Assembly (NCBI GenBank): GCA_000934385.1
Contig: KN880448.1
Span: 124,001 to 188,000, forward strand
Reading direction: 5' to 3'
From: Cylindrobasidium torrendii FP15055 ss-10
Taxonomy: Eukaryota; Basidiomycota; Agaricomycetes; Agaricales; Physalacriaceae
Length of the DNA: 64,000 bases
The notes below the pieces were generated by a model. The model was not told where the DNA came from, did not search any database, and worked only from the letters and a program-made list of their open reading frames with translations. The first letter of the stretch is position 1; each line of letters starts with the position of its first letter. This document shows, one piece after another, positions 45,538 to 58,457 of the stretch. The translations under genes were made by a program, and so were the position numbers.

Positions 45538-45774
45538 TTATTTGGGGCGGGAACTTGAGAGAATTTCTGGCGCCCTGGCCTGCAAGATCGGCGCGGAAGG
45601 CTCCGAATAATTTGACCGCCGGGCAGAATGGAAATCTGGCTTTGATGAAGCAGTGCAGTTCAACGGATAACTTCACCTTGGACCACCACACCGCGACACA
45701 GTGAATGCACACGCTCGGATTTCTGGACGACACAGACGACAGCTAACCCGGTTGGCCTGGAACGAGCCCCAGCG

Positions 45775-48700
45775 ATGGACGTGTTATATGCGTACGGTCT
45801 ATCTGCTACTTCTGGCCCGGCCCAACGGAGACCTTCCAAGCTTGCATCTCCTGGCCCGCCATCTCAACGACCACCAAGCACCCATGTGGACACTGTCACG
45901 ACCACCAGCTCGCCATTGTCGTCGTCACCGCCGTCGTCGTTTCCAAACGCTGTCCCGCGCCGGCCACCCCGGAACCCTGCACGCTCGGGAACCACCCCGA
46001 TATCCGCTCCCGCCCCCATCCGCGCCATTGTGCCAAGTCGGGTCACGACAATAGATACTCCGCACCGTCCGCTGACTGCAACTGGCCTATGCGAGGACGT
46101 CACACCATGGGATTTGTTCCCCGTTCCCACTTCTACCAATTCACCTCCTGCTCAGGTTAGTACTGATCATTTGTTTACTTCGTCACGGACATTGCTCGAC
46201 ATTGTAGAGGACCTTGCGTGTTTGCTGACTGTTTACCAGACTACTACTACTGCTACTCTTACTACCTCTGGCCGCCATCCTATTCGTTCTCCCAGCATTG
46301 GATCGCGTCCCAACAGTTCTGGAGGTCGACCAGCAAGCTCTGGGGGCCGGCCATCGGCTGGAATAAACTTTACCGACGCTCTACTCAGACGGAAGTCGCT
46401 GGGCACCAAGCCAACTCGGGTGCACACCCCCAGCATGGGCCATGGCCATTCCAGTCCACATCTCCCAAAAACACAGCCCCATGATGCCGAGATGACCCAT
46501 GTGCGGACGCCGTCGTCGCGTCCATCAACCGCCAAGTCGAGCGTTGCGTCTTTTCCAGCCATCGGTCCCTCGTTCGCTCACTTTCCACTGTCGGGATCGA
46601 TGCATGTTGGGCCCTTGCTCGCGCCTGTTCCTCCCATTCCTGCAAAAGCGACACCCTCCAACATACCGATTGAAAACCCGCCTCAGAGTGATAACCAGCA
46701 CAAGTTCTCCACTGCCGATCGCACCATCCTCCAGGAACTCAAACGGAATATAAAGGCGCGTGCCGACCAGTTTGCCATTAAAGGTGGCCTTTCCGATTGT
46801 CCTCGTCCCGGTTTTGGCCCAGATGGCCTTGAGGGCTGGGGTATGGGGCCCTTGGGTGGAATGGGTATTCTCGGCGGTCGCAAACACCATCCTTACAACA
46901 AGAACGAGGTGCCATATCCGAGAGCCTATGACAGGGACGTCCTGGATCTGTGAGTGAAATCCATACACTCATCTCTCCTGCTCATTGATGGTGGCGCCCA
47001 GCGACATCTGGGAAACCGCTCTTTGCCAGCAGATCTGTGACAGCGTAACCTGGCATGTTTTCGACATACCTCCGAGAAAAGTGCTCGATATCGGCTGTGG
47101 TGCGTATGGCTGGTGTACAATCCATATCCCATGTTGACGTGATTAGGAACGGGGCAGTGGATCCTGGACTGCGCACGGCTGTGGAAGGACACCCACTTCG
47201 TCGGTTAGTCTCCCTGATTTGCTGAGGGCCCCGAATTTAATTGAGATTTTGCAGGGCTTGATGTAGTCCCTTTACATCCTGATCTTTTCCAAGTTGGTTC
47301 GAATGACTTAGCTCAGCGCGTAACATGGACGCAAGGGAACTTGTAAGCAATTCAATGGGCGTACATGAACGAGATTCTTATGATACATCAGCCTTGAGGT
47401 TCTTCCGTTTCCCAACGAAGAGTTCGATTTTGTGTGCGCTTCGTCACTTCATGTGCTTTTCATGCATACTTAGCGCATTTTCACTACGCAGCCATATCAA
47501 GCGAATCGCATTGGGTGTACCGGAAGACAAGGTAAGCCCCTCGCGGCCAGTCCACATCCGCTGTTCACCTTGACATCGCAGTGGGATCATCTTTTTGAGG
47601 AAATCATCCGAGTGCTCAAGCCAGGTGGTTCTTTTGAGGTGCGTCTGCGCAACATACTCGCACGCAGCTGCTCAAAGTAGACAGATGATTGAAGAGGATC
47701 TCTTCTTCCCTGGCCGTCCTCTGGAGGAAGGCGAGGACGACATACCCGACCACCATTCCGAAACATGCTCCACCGATGATACCAGGCGGCGCTCTGACCT
47801 TTCCATCCCTGCATCGGACAATTCAAAGAGCTCAGATGCCGACACCGACTCTACAGTGCCGACATCAATGCACGACTCTGGAACCAGTGGGAGTGGCCAC
47901 AGGCCTGAAGAGCCTGGCCTATCACATTCACAGGAGCTCAGCAATGACCTCTTTGTATCGGACAAGACATCCAATCTTGGGGCATCTCCTCAAACATACG
48001 CCAATCCCAATTTGCTGGCGATGGGCAGGCCCATTATTGAGGACGAGGAAGCCCATGCCAACGATAGTACAATCAAAGCGCGCGACGCCCCAGAACGAAA
48101 ACCATTGCCAACGCTAAGCTCTCAAACATCACTAGTCAAACCTAAGGGTAACCCTGAGGGTAATTTGCGCCGAATACCGTCGGCATCCAAGCCGGATACA
48201 TCCTCTCGAAGGCTAACCACACCACCATCCCCACCTGTTGGCTTGTTCTCACTATCAGCCGTTTCTCTTAACACTCGCACCGAGCATAATCAACAGCCGC
48301 GACCGCGGAGGTTGTCTACGCCAGCGGGTAACCCACCTGCTCGAAGGAGCGGAACACATCAGCGCGCAGTCAAGGCGCCTGTCGTTCAGCCGCCTCCTCC
48401 ACCGCCACCTCCCAATCCTCGCGACCATACTCTGCTGGAAACAATCTACTGCGAAATGCACGCCTCTCGCTTCATCAATCTTTCACCTTTGTCGTTGCTA
48501 CCAAACTTGATGAGCATGTATTTCAATGGTGCGTGTGCGGTTGTGGCACTGGATCTGTTGGCTTATATTTTCCTGAAGATGTGCGCACACATCCACCCCT
48601 GCAGTTTGCTTTCCCGCCAAGAAAGCCCAAGCCCGTCCACGAAGAACCTGAGGAAGTCGTGAACGAATGGGACCCCGACGATGAGGCTCAAAATGCTATC

Positions 48701-49719
48701 AACCCGTACCCTGGCCGCAAACCCTCTTTGAGCAAACTCAATACCGACGAAGCTGAGCAAGGACGTTGGGTCTCCGGGAGGAATCTTCTGGACAGAACGA
48801 CAGACCTTGTCTCCCTCGACGATGCTCGATGGTCGGCGTTCTCGCCAGCTCGTGGTTCGACTTTGTCGTCCCAGCCAAAGGCCAAACGGCCAGAGCCGAA
48901 CAAGAGGAAAAACACACTGCCAAACAAGGCATTGAGTATCGACACGAGGGCGCTTCACTTGCATCTAGCCTTGCGACGGACTGAGATATTGGCTTGTTCA
49001 GAGGAAATGTGGGAGTGGGTGAAAGAGTACCAGGCTGAGCAGAGACGACAGCAGATGTCGGAGAAGCGGAGAGTAACGAGGGAGCGATCGCTGTCTGTGG
49101 ATACGCATTATCAGCCTCGAAGCACGAGCATACCAGGCGAAGAACAGGACGGTCCGCTGGCGTTCATTGCCGATATGTCGAGGGATGAGTTTGAGATGTT
49201 GCTGAACCGTTTTGACATGTACGTTCCCCCTATCTAAGCTTCACCGAGTCCTTATGCTGATAACGTTGTAGGGATATGTCTGACCATATGGGCATGGGCT
49301 CACAGGGCGCGGACCGCTTCTTCTGGTCGTCTTTCCCCTCGCCTCTAAGCACGGAACGCAAGCTATTCGATGCTGCATGCCTACAGTACGATCAGTGGGA
49401 GGAAGCACAGCGTCAGCACCCACGGTCCTCTACTACAGCGCCGTCAACGGACAGCTCGACGATCATCGATCCTCCGTCGCCAGGCCAGTCAACTACGAGT
49501 TATGCGTCCATGGACCACGTACTGGTACGGGGCACCCGGACGCGCTCGCCATCACCTGTTGCACGCTCGAGAACAATCAGCAACCCACCGGTGCCGGCGC
49601 TGCCTACCAATGCCAATCCCCCTGCACATTGCGCTACATGCTCTCACGGTCGTCGACTTTCGCGGACGATTGGGGTTTTCATTGGATGGAAGCCTGCTCC
49701 GCTTGTTGAAGACGACTGA
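45775..49719 (+). CDS. Very large SAM-dependent methyltransferase (fungal class I)
   Basis: First exon 45775-46949, then 47002-47099, 47147-47203 and further exons to 49719, in all about 1,150 residues. The first ~390 residues are disordered (Ser/Pro/Thr-rich) with HHPYNKNEVPYPRAYDRDVL just before the fold. The Rossmann core follows: PRKVLDIGCGTGQWILDCAR (motif I), THFVGLDVVPLHPD, VTWTQGNFLE, LPFPNEEFDFHIKRIALGVP and HLFEEIIRVLKPGGSFEMIE. Instead of ending there, the protein continues through ~280 disordered residues (47700-48420, with a proline run) into HTLLETIYCEMHASRFINLS and a helical C-terminal part (TEILACSEEMWEWVKEYQAE). LaeA-like and related fungal regulators share this core. The substrate is unknown. 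An 87-nt stop-free segment at 46156-46242 may be an intron. Confidence 0.85.
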
Positions 49720-49918
49720 TATTTATTTTGCTGCATTTTCTCTTGATTTTATGACCATGACTATCACGCTATTCATTCATTCCCGACTACTACGCCCCCC
49801 GTACCTTCGTTGTATTCTTATGCTTCCTTTATTTCTTTTCCAAGCTGTTGTTGTTTACATGCTACACAAAAACTGTTCCGTTGAGCTTCATAGAAGTGCA
49901 CTGCCAATTTCTTTCTGT

Positions 49919-50722
49919 TCAAAGGCCTTTGTGGAGTTTGGTGTGCTCGAAGTGCACAAGCTCCAGGTATTCTCCTAGTGAGTGAACTTCTGTCATGTAC
50001 TCCTTGTCCTGCATTGCTTGGAGATGCAGCTGTAATGACAAACATCAGCCCCCAGTGAACGTGTAGCACGAGGGGTACTTACCTCCTTACTTTCCCAACC
50101 AAGCAGAAGGACAAAGTGACCCTCTTTCTCTATGGACTTGCCCCAGCCTCCAGACGAATGCCATCCCTTCGTGTTCGCCAGCCTAGGCAAAAGACGCTCC
50201 TCCCACGGCTTCAAGAAGTCTGCCTCGCTCTTCCCTTCCTTCAACTTGAACACCGCGATCTCGGTATCGGGCGCAGCCAGGACCTTCTCGGGGACGTCTG
50301 CGAATGTGTAGTGTGTTACCTCCAACGGCGCGGTGAGGACGCGCTCTCCGAAGCTCTTTGCGAGCTCGCCGTATTCTGGTTTCGACTTGAAGGCTTCGTG
50401 TGCTTTGACGGATGACCAGGCTGCGCGAAATCAATCAATCCATCCATCGTCAATCTCGAGTTGAGTGTGTGTTGACGTACCGAGGATGAAGTAGCCTTTG
50501 CTTGGTTCGCCGACGACGGTTCCGTAGTGCAGACTGCATGATGGTATGGATGGTGAGTGATATTCGGTATGGCGGAGGAGGAAGCTCGACTGACGAGCGC
50601 ACATCATCCCCATCTCCCTTTCCTCTCTTGATAATCTCGTTGACTGGAGCGAACTGAGCAACAGGGTCGGCCTGGAAGGCCTCGCTGGCAGTGAAGGTGA
50701 AGAACTCGATATCGACAGGCAT
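49919..50722 (-). CDS. ABM-fold (dimeric alpha+beta barrel) protein
   Basis: Exons 50722-50595, 50533-50481, 50420-50083 and 50029-49919 give 209 residues. Two ferredoxin-like halves are visible: MPVDIEFFTFTASEAFQADP ... HYGTVVGEPSKGYFILAWSS and then VTHYTFADVPEKVLAAPDTE ... HFVLLLGWESKELHLQAMQD. This duplicated layout is common in fungal proteins related to antibiotic-biosynthesis monooxygenases and stress-response barrels. No cofactor is needed in the family and no catalytic residue can be named. It overlaps no neighbour; the methyltransferase gene converges on it with 200 bp between stops. Confidence 0.82.
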
Positions 50723-51939
50723 GATTCAATGTCAACGGTGGGGGGATGTCGACATGTGGTGTGAGGGAAACGTTGCATTTTATACGACTTCTGCACAAAG
50801 TCGTGTTGCCCCGGCACCAATCATGAAGCGGAGTTGGTCAGCTCTGACGAAGCCCGTGCTCGAATAACCGGGTATGTTGGAAAAGGTTGGAAATCCGGCA
50901 GTCTTCCCCACACACTCTCCGGGAAGCTCAAATCGATGTGGGCAGAAGTACGAACTTCTTGGTTCGAACCCATGCTCTGGGGCGACCACCCTTCCGACAA
51001 TCGTAGACGCGAGATGAATTACATGCTTTTGTTCATTTGCTTCGTCCTTCCCTCGACCATAGGACCCACCGATTCCCGAACCACTATCTCATGAGCTAGA
51101 TAATGTGGGTCCCTCAGACTCATACCGTTTGAATTTCCAACCGTTACGATGGCGCGCTCCAAATGTCGCCGACCCTCGCCGACAGCCACCAAGGTAAGTA
51201 CCATAGTAGCTATGGTTCATGCACGACGATTGTCCTTTTCCCTTGGCAAAGTCACCTTAGAACGGGGTCATGGCGCAACACCCTCGGTAATGGAGGTTCC
51301 CGGTATTGTATCATATCTCAGCACTGTGTACACGACCTGAATGAAGATTACAATCATTCTCTCGTTTCGGCCAGCCGACCAGCCCAACACCATGCAGCTC
51401 GGCAACGCATCCAAATTGGTATTCGTGGTTCGCGATTGAATTCGATGGGCCAGCCAATTTATCACCCCAAATGGAACGTGATAACAATATGTACGTGTAC
51501 GTTGCCCACGTCGATACATTGGGACGAACACGTTCCGGGGCAGCAATCCAATGAATGAATTCCCGCTCACAGCGTGGGATGAAAGTGCTATTGCTCGACC
51601 TCCCAGTGAACAAGGCCACCCTGTCAGGGAAATCCCAATCCCTTGCGCGATAAGTATCTTTGCCCCACAAAAGATAGCACCAGTCACGAACATAATCAGA
51701 GAAAGAGTCAAGCTTTTATAGATAGATTTACACCATTCGTAGACGAGTACGGGAGTATGAGTACAAGAAGCACAATGACCAAAGGAACAGCCACACAAGC
51801 CAACCCCCCCAGCGCACTTCAGCGGTTTCGTAAAGGCACAGGTAACGAGAAGAGAAGAGAACCACATAGCATGAAAGACTCGAGGATGTAAAGTGTACGT
51901 AACAAAATAAGCAAAGGGACCACGATATGTTTGGGTTTA
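50723..51939. other. Intergenic stretch, 1.2 kb
   Basis: It contains the promoter of the ABM gene and the 3' flank of the MADS gene. A 200-residue minus frame (51268-51867) is rich in cysteine and aromatic residues but has no ordered motif or splice support. The motif GGTTCGAACCC near 50960 resembles a pol III B-box without a tRNA around it. Confidence 0.4.
50778..50784 (-). promoter_or_regulatory. TATA box of the ABM-protein gene
   Basis: The minus strand reads TATAAAA 56 bp before the start codon at 50722, so the 5' leader must be short. Confidence 0.5.
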
Positions 51940-53015
51940 TCATCGGCTGGCGTACTGCTGCTGTTGCTGCGGCCAGTGTCCTTGTTGCTGAGCGGCAGCA
52001 GCAGCGGACAGCGAACTCTGAGGTGCACCAGCAGCCATCGGCGACGTCGGCGGGTACTGGTAAGCGCCAGGTTGCATCATTGGGTATCCTTCCGTGTGAG
52101 GGGGAACTCCGCCATAGCGATATCCCCCGGGGGGAATTTGGTTCGGCGATGTTGGCGAGCTGATGGCAGACATCGGCGTTTGGGGAGTAGCACTCTGGGG
52201 GCCAGAAGGAACGGAGGCTTGGGCGACGCCAGGGGATCCGTTGGTGCCGCGGGGCGGCTGCTGAGCGTTGGACCCACGGCGGCGGCGCTTCTGCCCGGGA
52301 CGCTCATCGCTGTCATCGTCGTCGTCGTCCCCATCCTGGGGACCACCGGGTGGTCCGGCCATGCTCATGCCCGGAGGAAGACTGCCCGGAGGCACTGTCG
52401 GCGGCGGCGGCATCGGACCCGTCGAGCGGGCGATCGGGGGGCCGGCGGGCATGGGGAGGGAGCCTTGGGGAGCGTTGAGGCATGCCTGGATAAGATTCTT
52501 GCCTTCCGGCTGGGTGACCAGTGGCTGGAGCTTGGCAGTGGTAAAAGTATAGACGAGACCGGTCTCGGAGACGACGAGGAGCAGAACTTGGGTGCCCGTC
52601 AAAGTGGAAAGCTCGTAGGCCTGATGAGGAAAAAAAAAAGGACAATGTAAGCACGAGCGGCAGATGGGGAAGACGGAATAGGAAAGAGAGCAGTTACCTT
52701 TTTCATAATGCCTAGAAAAGGGAATGATGTTCAGCACGACTGAGGGCGTTCGCAAAGTGTGAGCTGCACACCTGCTTTTCTCTTGGAGAAGGTAATATGG
52801 CGCCTGGACTTGTCCTGGATAAACTCGATCTTGATTTTGCGTCTGCCGGCCTTCTTGTCATTCTTGGGCTTGTCGTCGTCGTCATCATCGTCTGCGCCGC
52901 TATCCTGGGCCTCGACATCGGCAATGAACGCGTCGTTTGAAACCGGGGGGAGAGGATGGGCAAGTTGCTGGTCATGGGGAGCGCTCATTGTGTCGAGTCT
53001 CTGGCGTTTATGCAT
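51940..53015 (-). CDS. MCM1: MADS-box transcription factor, Mcm1/SRF type
   Basis: Exons 53015-52772, 52711-52698 (14 nt) and 52620-51940 give 312 residues; the start could be the ATG at 52988 (303 residues). An acidic stretch (DSGADDDDDDDKPKND) precedes the MADS domain: RRKIKIEFIQDKSRRHITFS, KRKAG, then IMKK from the micro-exon, then AYELSTLTGTQVLLLVVSET and GLVYTFTTAKLQPLVTQPEG. This matches yeast Mcm1, a dimeric factor that binds CC(A/T)6GG boxes with partners in mating, cell-cycle and metabolic control. The rest is low-complexity: proline-rich, an acidic run, KRRRRG and a glutamine-rich end. The 14-nt exon must be recognised for the dimer interface to form. Confidence 0.94.
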
Positions 53016-53735
53016 AAGCGGTCGGGGAGGGGGGATGGGCGTGCTGTTATTTGGGCGGGCGTTGACCGTGACGGATCAGAGGCAAGCCGTACGAAATGGG
53101 TTGATGATAAAAGTTTGGAGGAGTGCGCGCTGAATGATGGCAGTCGTGGTTCGCTATCCCAAACGGTACAAGCCAAGAATGACTGGTGGCTGCTTTGGGA
53201 AGAGAGAGTTGCCGTTTTAGAGAGCTCGCTCCAGAAGGTGAAAACGGTCCCTGATAACATGCGCAAACACGCCACGCAGCACTTGACTCGGGTCCGCTGT
53301 CGCGCTGGCCTGCACTGGTTGACCCAAAGATATGGATGTATGTTGATTCAACATTATACTCCAATTCCCAGCCGTCTTTCTCCCCTTCGAACGTTGGGAA
53401 AAAACGACTGTCGGTGGGCGCTTATCGGGCCGTTCCTCCAAATCCGATAGCTGCCCAATTAGTGATCCCAATTTGGTCAGCCTTGTTCCCTTTTTCCCCG
53501 CCCATAAAATCGGGAACACGGGCCATGCGGCAGTCGGAAGCAAACCTTGTTCCACATATGACTCGTTGCCTTTCTCAGTTCAAGCAAGATAAGCACAAAC
53601 TTCATTCGTGTATGATACACAGAGCAGTCGTAAAAAAATCAACAGAACACCTTCATTTCACACAGTTTAATCCCTACAACAAGTCTATCATATAATGACA
53701 AAAAGGTCGAGCATCCCTCAAATTTGGACAGTGGC

Positions 53736-56330
53736 TTACGCCTGTTGGGTATAAAATTGCAATGCGCGCGCTACGCGCTCCTCGAACAAGACGCTGGTGT
53801 TGCTTTGGACTTGAACTTGACGAAGAGCGTCCGTCAGCCTATCGATATCAAATCCTACAGACGATGAGAGGAACGCGGCCACTTCCTCATCTATGGAAAT
53901 GCAGTATCAGTCAACGCAAAAAGTCGGACAATGAAAACGACTAGCCTGTAGGAGAAATACCACAGTCCGCGAGCGTAAGCCTACTAGGATGGATGTTATC
54001 ACATTGCGTGTCCCGACAAATACCACCGCCGGGAATCTCATAGTGACAAAGGAATTTCTGAGAGTTCAAGTTACGAAATAGATACGCCATCTTAAACGGC
54101 TCGAGGTCGGGTGTAGCCGTTTGTGGGTTAGCGTGCACATACGATGTTGAAGAGGGATTGGAGACGGAAGCTGTAGAAGAGGACCACAACGAGCGCCGAA
54201 CGAATGGCTGGCAGCGCAGAAGAGGGTACGAGTCGAGGACGGATTCGTAGGGCAAGAAGCGTTCATTCTTGCCTGATCTTTCGCCTATTTCTCGGGTGAC
54301 CAGCCACTAGCGTAGTATGAGCACAGGTTCTTGACTTCCGTTTACGATCCGGAGAGAAACAAAAACGGACTCGCAGCACGCACCTCCGCCGACGCGGACG
54401 CTTTGGGGTCGACGACGGCCTCTTCAGACTGTGGTGTCGGGACGGATGTTGAGGTCTGTATATCCCAAATAAAAGGAGAACAGATAACAATGTTAGAGGA
54501 AAACGATGATGCCTAGACCAGGAAGAGGAAGGATTTCTTGCCGGTGCATGTTTGGATGGTCCTGGAGCTGTACAAGGATTAGAGAAGCGCGACTCGGACA
54601 GAAAAACATACCGAGGTCCATTGGCGATGTTGGCGGTTGTTGGGTTGCCGCATCAGAGTCTGAGGGTGGCATGAGTCTTGCGTTCAGTAATGTACACGGG
54701 AACGAGGACCGGACGCGGGCGGAGGTGTGGTGTTGGATGAGGCCGTTACTGACACTGATCAGTCTGCGAACCATGATCACACTGAGTGAGGACTCACCCA
54801 TATCTTGAGGTGGTTTCACCGCGGGAGGAACGGGGTTCTCGATAGTAGGCCTTCGCTGGCAGCCAATGAGTGTCATAATTTGGCGAACGTGTATGACTTT
54901 ACACTTTGTCTTGAGAGTATCCTGAGTTGGAGTTCCTCCTTTGCCTTCGCCAAACTACTCTCTACATCCAACAGGCTTTTTGATTCTGTGAGCCGGGGCG
55001 TTGTCGACTTCGAAGAAGAACTAGCGGCAACCGCTGAGCCATCCATTGGATCATCCTCGGCTTCGCTTTCAGTGTCGCTGAGGTCGATAACCATTTTCGC
55101 GGGGCGCTTGATCCCTGCAAAGGAACTTGTCTTATTGCGAACCAAGATATTCCCACTTTTGCCTTTCTGAGATTCATCGACATAGTCCGCCGCAGTAGGT
55201 CGTCGTCGGTTGAATAATTCCGGTCGAGGTTGAGAAGGTCCGGCAGTGGAAGTCGATGGAGGTCGAACAACATCGGGCGGCGTCGTTGGGGGCGGGGCCA
55301 TGGGCGTCGGAGGTTCGGATGGGCGCCGAATAGTGTCATCGACATCTATGGGCTCGAATGTAGGAGGAACAATGCTGTTGAGGAAGGCCTCGGCATCGTT
55401 GGAAGGTTGCTCTGCTTCGGTCGCACCGCCGGTGGGCGAGAGAAACTGTGTCGATGTAAGCACTGGTGGTGACGGCGGCTGGTTCTTTTTCTTGCGCATT
55501 TGGACTGCTAATCTCATTTCCCTTTCGATAGCAGCGAGATCTGGTGCGGCTGGTGGTTGGTTGGTAGCGGAGGATGGCTCCCGTGGGGCTGTCGGGTCGA
55601 ATGGAGAGAGGCCGGTCGTGTCAAGATTGGCAGGAAGCCGCAAATTGAGCTCAGTGAAGGTGAAGAAAATAATTTCTCGACTGAGCCCACATTGGGCCAG
55701 ATACTCCGGTGTGACGCCCCACCCAAGAAGATCAAGAACGATGTCCTTGCAAGCGTCGTATTGAGACTGAGATACTGAATTCCGGTGAATACAAGACAAA
55801 ACGGCGAGAAAACATCAACACGCACAGGCGAGGCCGGGCCGAACGTGGAACTCGTCAATAGTGTTCGTACGCCCAGGGTTTTCCATGTCGACGTCTTGCT
55901 GTATTCGGGGGTAAAGCTGGGCAGAATGCGGCGGTGATTCCTGCTTAATCGTAGGCGGTCGTTTGCGCTGAGTCGGTGTCGACGATTTCTGCCGGTTGAA
56001 ACCTGGAATTTCCGCTGCAGAGGGTGCACTTTGGGATCCAGCGGACATTCCTGTGTGCATGTCGCCAATTTCGCCTTCCTCCAAATGTGGCTGGACGCCT
56101 AAGCCGTCGCCAGTGTAGTCAAGGATGAGGTCCGCCGGTGGTCGTGTTCTTTGCGTCAACGGTGGTGGAATATGAGCCGTATGCGGATGCTTGGGTCGCC
56201 TGGACTTGGATTGGAGGGCTCGCGCTCGGAGGTCACCAAGCGCAGAGGCCGGATCGGGTTCGGCCTTGACCGTCGCGGCGGCTGGCTGCGTTGGTTTATT
56301 TGCCGACTGCGTCGTGTTCATAGTCGGCAT
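53736..56330 (-). CDS. zf-C3H1 protein related to Red1/ZFC3H1
   Basis: About eight exons; the start MPTMNTTQSANKPTQPAA is at 56330 and the stop at 53736. The N-terminal half is disordered and rich in proline and charge, with a helical piece DIVLDLLGWGVTPEYLAQCG (reached by splicing at about 55790), then KVMVIDLSDTESEAEDD-type acidic motifs and a coiled coil (LDVESSLAKAKEELQLRI). Near the end, FLPYESVLDSYPLLRCQPF and MAYLFRNLNSQKFLCHYEIP with GGGICRDTQCDNIHPSRL form the zf-C3H1 domain. The last exon (53890 to 53736) ends FYTQQA. Proteins with this domain link nuclear RNA to the exosome (fission-yeast Red1, human ZFC3H1). That role is inferred from the domain only. Confidence 0.82.
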
Positions 56331-56537
56331 AGATGGACCAGAAAATGGGGAGCAGCGAGGAGCAGGGGAACAAAAAGAATGGATCAATTCTCTCCGAATG
56401 CGGCCAATGGGAAGTTGGGCATGTTTGTCTAAAGCTTGCACTTGAACTGCAACTGACTAGTAGCACATTGCACACTCGTCTTTCTCCTTTTATGTGAGTT
56501 ACAGATACATTGTGATATTCAACAAGTGTAACACCCT

Positions 56538-58457
56538 TCAGGCTTCCATTTGTACCCTTGCAGCACGCTTACGGACTGCCCATCTACCCGCATACCAACT
56601 AATGACTACAACAATGAACGCCCCGATAATTGCTGCCCCGATGTATCCAGAATTGTCGTTTGCCTATGTTGTGTCAGAATCAAAGACACTTAACCTAGCA
56701 CGGGACTTACATTCGCCCAACCACGCCACCACCTTCCAGCCAGTCCTCCGCCGTCTTCTGCCTCTGCTGCCTTTTGGCATGGTCCACAGTTTTCTCCAAT
56801 CAGACCCATAATGGTGATGAGAGAGATGCTACGTGCTCCCGTCAGTCCCTCGCTAACAACTTGAACGATATTCTTGGACTTACCTAAATGCAACCAGGAT
56901 GCTCATCAAGGTTAGCACAATGCTAAGTCCGCTCATCATGTTCAACTTTGCCTTGACCTCGCTCGCTTTCTTGCTAAATTGAATATCAACACCTGTCGGG
57001 GACGCCGTTGCGCTGCGCTGGGATACACTGTGCTGGGATTTTGGTGTACTGTGATCAGACGCGGAATCGTTCGACGGCAACACTGGCACACTGTGCTGAG
57101 AACCAGCATCCGACGTGAGAGCCTCGGCTGCCTCCTCATCCACAGGCAGCGCGACACCTTTCTCGAATATGGCGAACGACTTCTCTGGGAAGCCGGAATA
57201 CGAGTAAAGCATGAGGATAGAATCCAGCGAGTCGATGAGGGTCATTCCTGCCGTGAACAAAAGCTGCTGGATGTCAATGCTACGGTCATACACAACGAAG
57301 CCAGGACGTACTGGAAGAATAACGATGTCCCTTGGCGGGATGCCTTCGCCATTCGGTCCCTTCTTGGCTATAGCAGACACGGCCAGGAGCGCTATCGAAG
57401 ACGCAGTATCGAAGCCAAACCCGAAGAGGATACCGACGGGGTACATCTACATATGTACGCGCATGAGCCTTTTAACTTCATGTTCAAATTTGAAGCATTG
57501 CCGCACCTTCCACGGACGGTCAACGAAGTTGATAACTGGTCCTATGAGGCGCATCATGAGCATGTTGTTGTTTTTGCCATCATCTTCGGGCTCGTCAGAT
57601 ACACCAGCGGCAAGCTGCTGCTTGCGCTGTGAGCGGTGGTGTAAGTACAATTGAAGTTGGTGACAAGGGCGTAGAGTGCCTACCTTGCGCCTTTGTTTGA
57701 GTATGCGGTAGAGGATGATGGAATTGGCCAGTCCAACGATGAAGAGGAAGCTCCCGCTGACCGCCGCACCTACGAACCGTGAGAAATGCATATTTCATGG
57801 CGAGCAGAAAGAGGACGAACCGACTATCCCGCCCACTTCACTGACATTGTCGAGTTTCTCATAGATGTCGGATGAAATGGCAATGGCTACGTTCTGCCAG
57901 GACAAACAGTCAGTGTCAAGTTCAGGTGTGCGAGAAATCCCCTCTTTATGCTTGAAGGGGGTGCAGAGGGGAGAAGCTTGCGACATACAACGACGACGAC
58001 GATAGTACTGTGCCCCAAGGAAAAGAACAGGCCACAAGTGACAGGAAGTTGCCCGTGGTTCATAAGACCTCTAGTCGCATTGTCGATAGCGCTGTTAACG
58101 ACTAAGTACTACAAGAGACGGGGGCGAGTATAAAGTACGCACCTAATGTGATCAGCATCGAGTGCTACAAGGCGGTATATGTCAGTTCAATGATTGGATC
58201 CTTGATCATACCCATTGCTTACCATGTCGCAGCCCAAGCGTCTACCACCAAAAATTAGCAGGCCAGACCATACTCTCCCAAATTTCGGCGCGCACCCAAG
58301 CCAATAATGCGAGCCCCAATACACCTTGTGTCTCACGGCTTGGCGCAAACAGCACTGCGGCCACAATCCAGCAAATGGCATTGGCTAGTACCTCTCCCAC
58401 CACAAGCAGGAGAGAACGGCCGAAGATGGTCAGTGGGGGAAGGCGCATGAGCTTCAT
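56538..58457 (-). CDS. Nickel/cobalt transporter, NiCoT family
   Basis: The start at 58457 reads MKLMRLPPLTIFGRSLLLVV, with eight helices following. Two micro-exons (58241-58223, 19 nt; 58164-58143, 22 nt) encode LGLRHALDADHIS, the H-x4-D-H metal motif of helix II. The next exon gives FFSLGHSTIVVVV, also diagnostic. Further on are GGIVGAAVSGSFLFIVGLAN, WKMYPVGILFGFGFDTASSI, LLFTAGMTLIDSLDSILMLY and a last helix AAIIGAFIVVVVISWYAGRW. A 60-residue hydrophilic loop (SDAGSQHSVPVLPSND) separates helices VI and VII. Family members import Ni2+ or Co2+ across the plasma membrane, in fungi mainly to supply urease (Nic1). Confidence 0.93.

Noticed and set aside
50940..50985. B-box-like GGTTCGAACCC, possible tRNA or SINE
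   Set aside because: T-arm pairing fails and there is no A-box or acceptor stem around it.
51268..51867. 200-residue minus-strand frame
   Set aside because: No ordered domain, odd composition; it lies in the 3' flank of the MADS gene.
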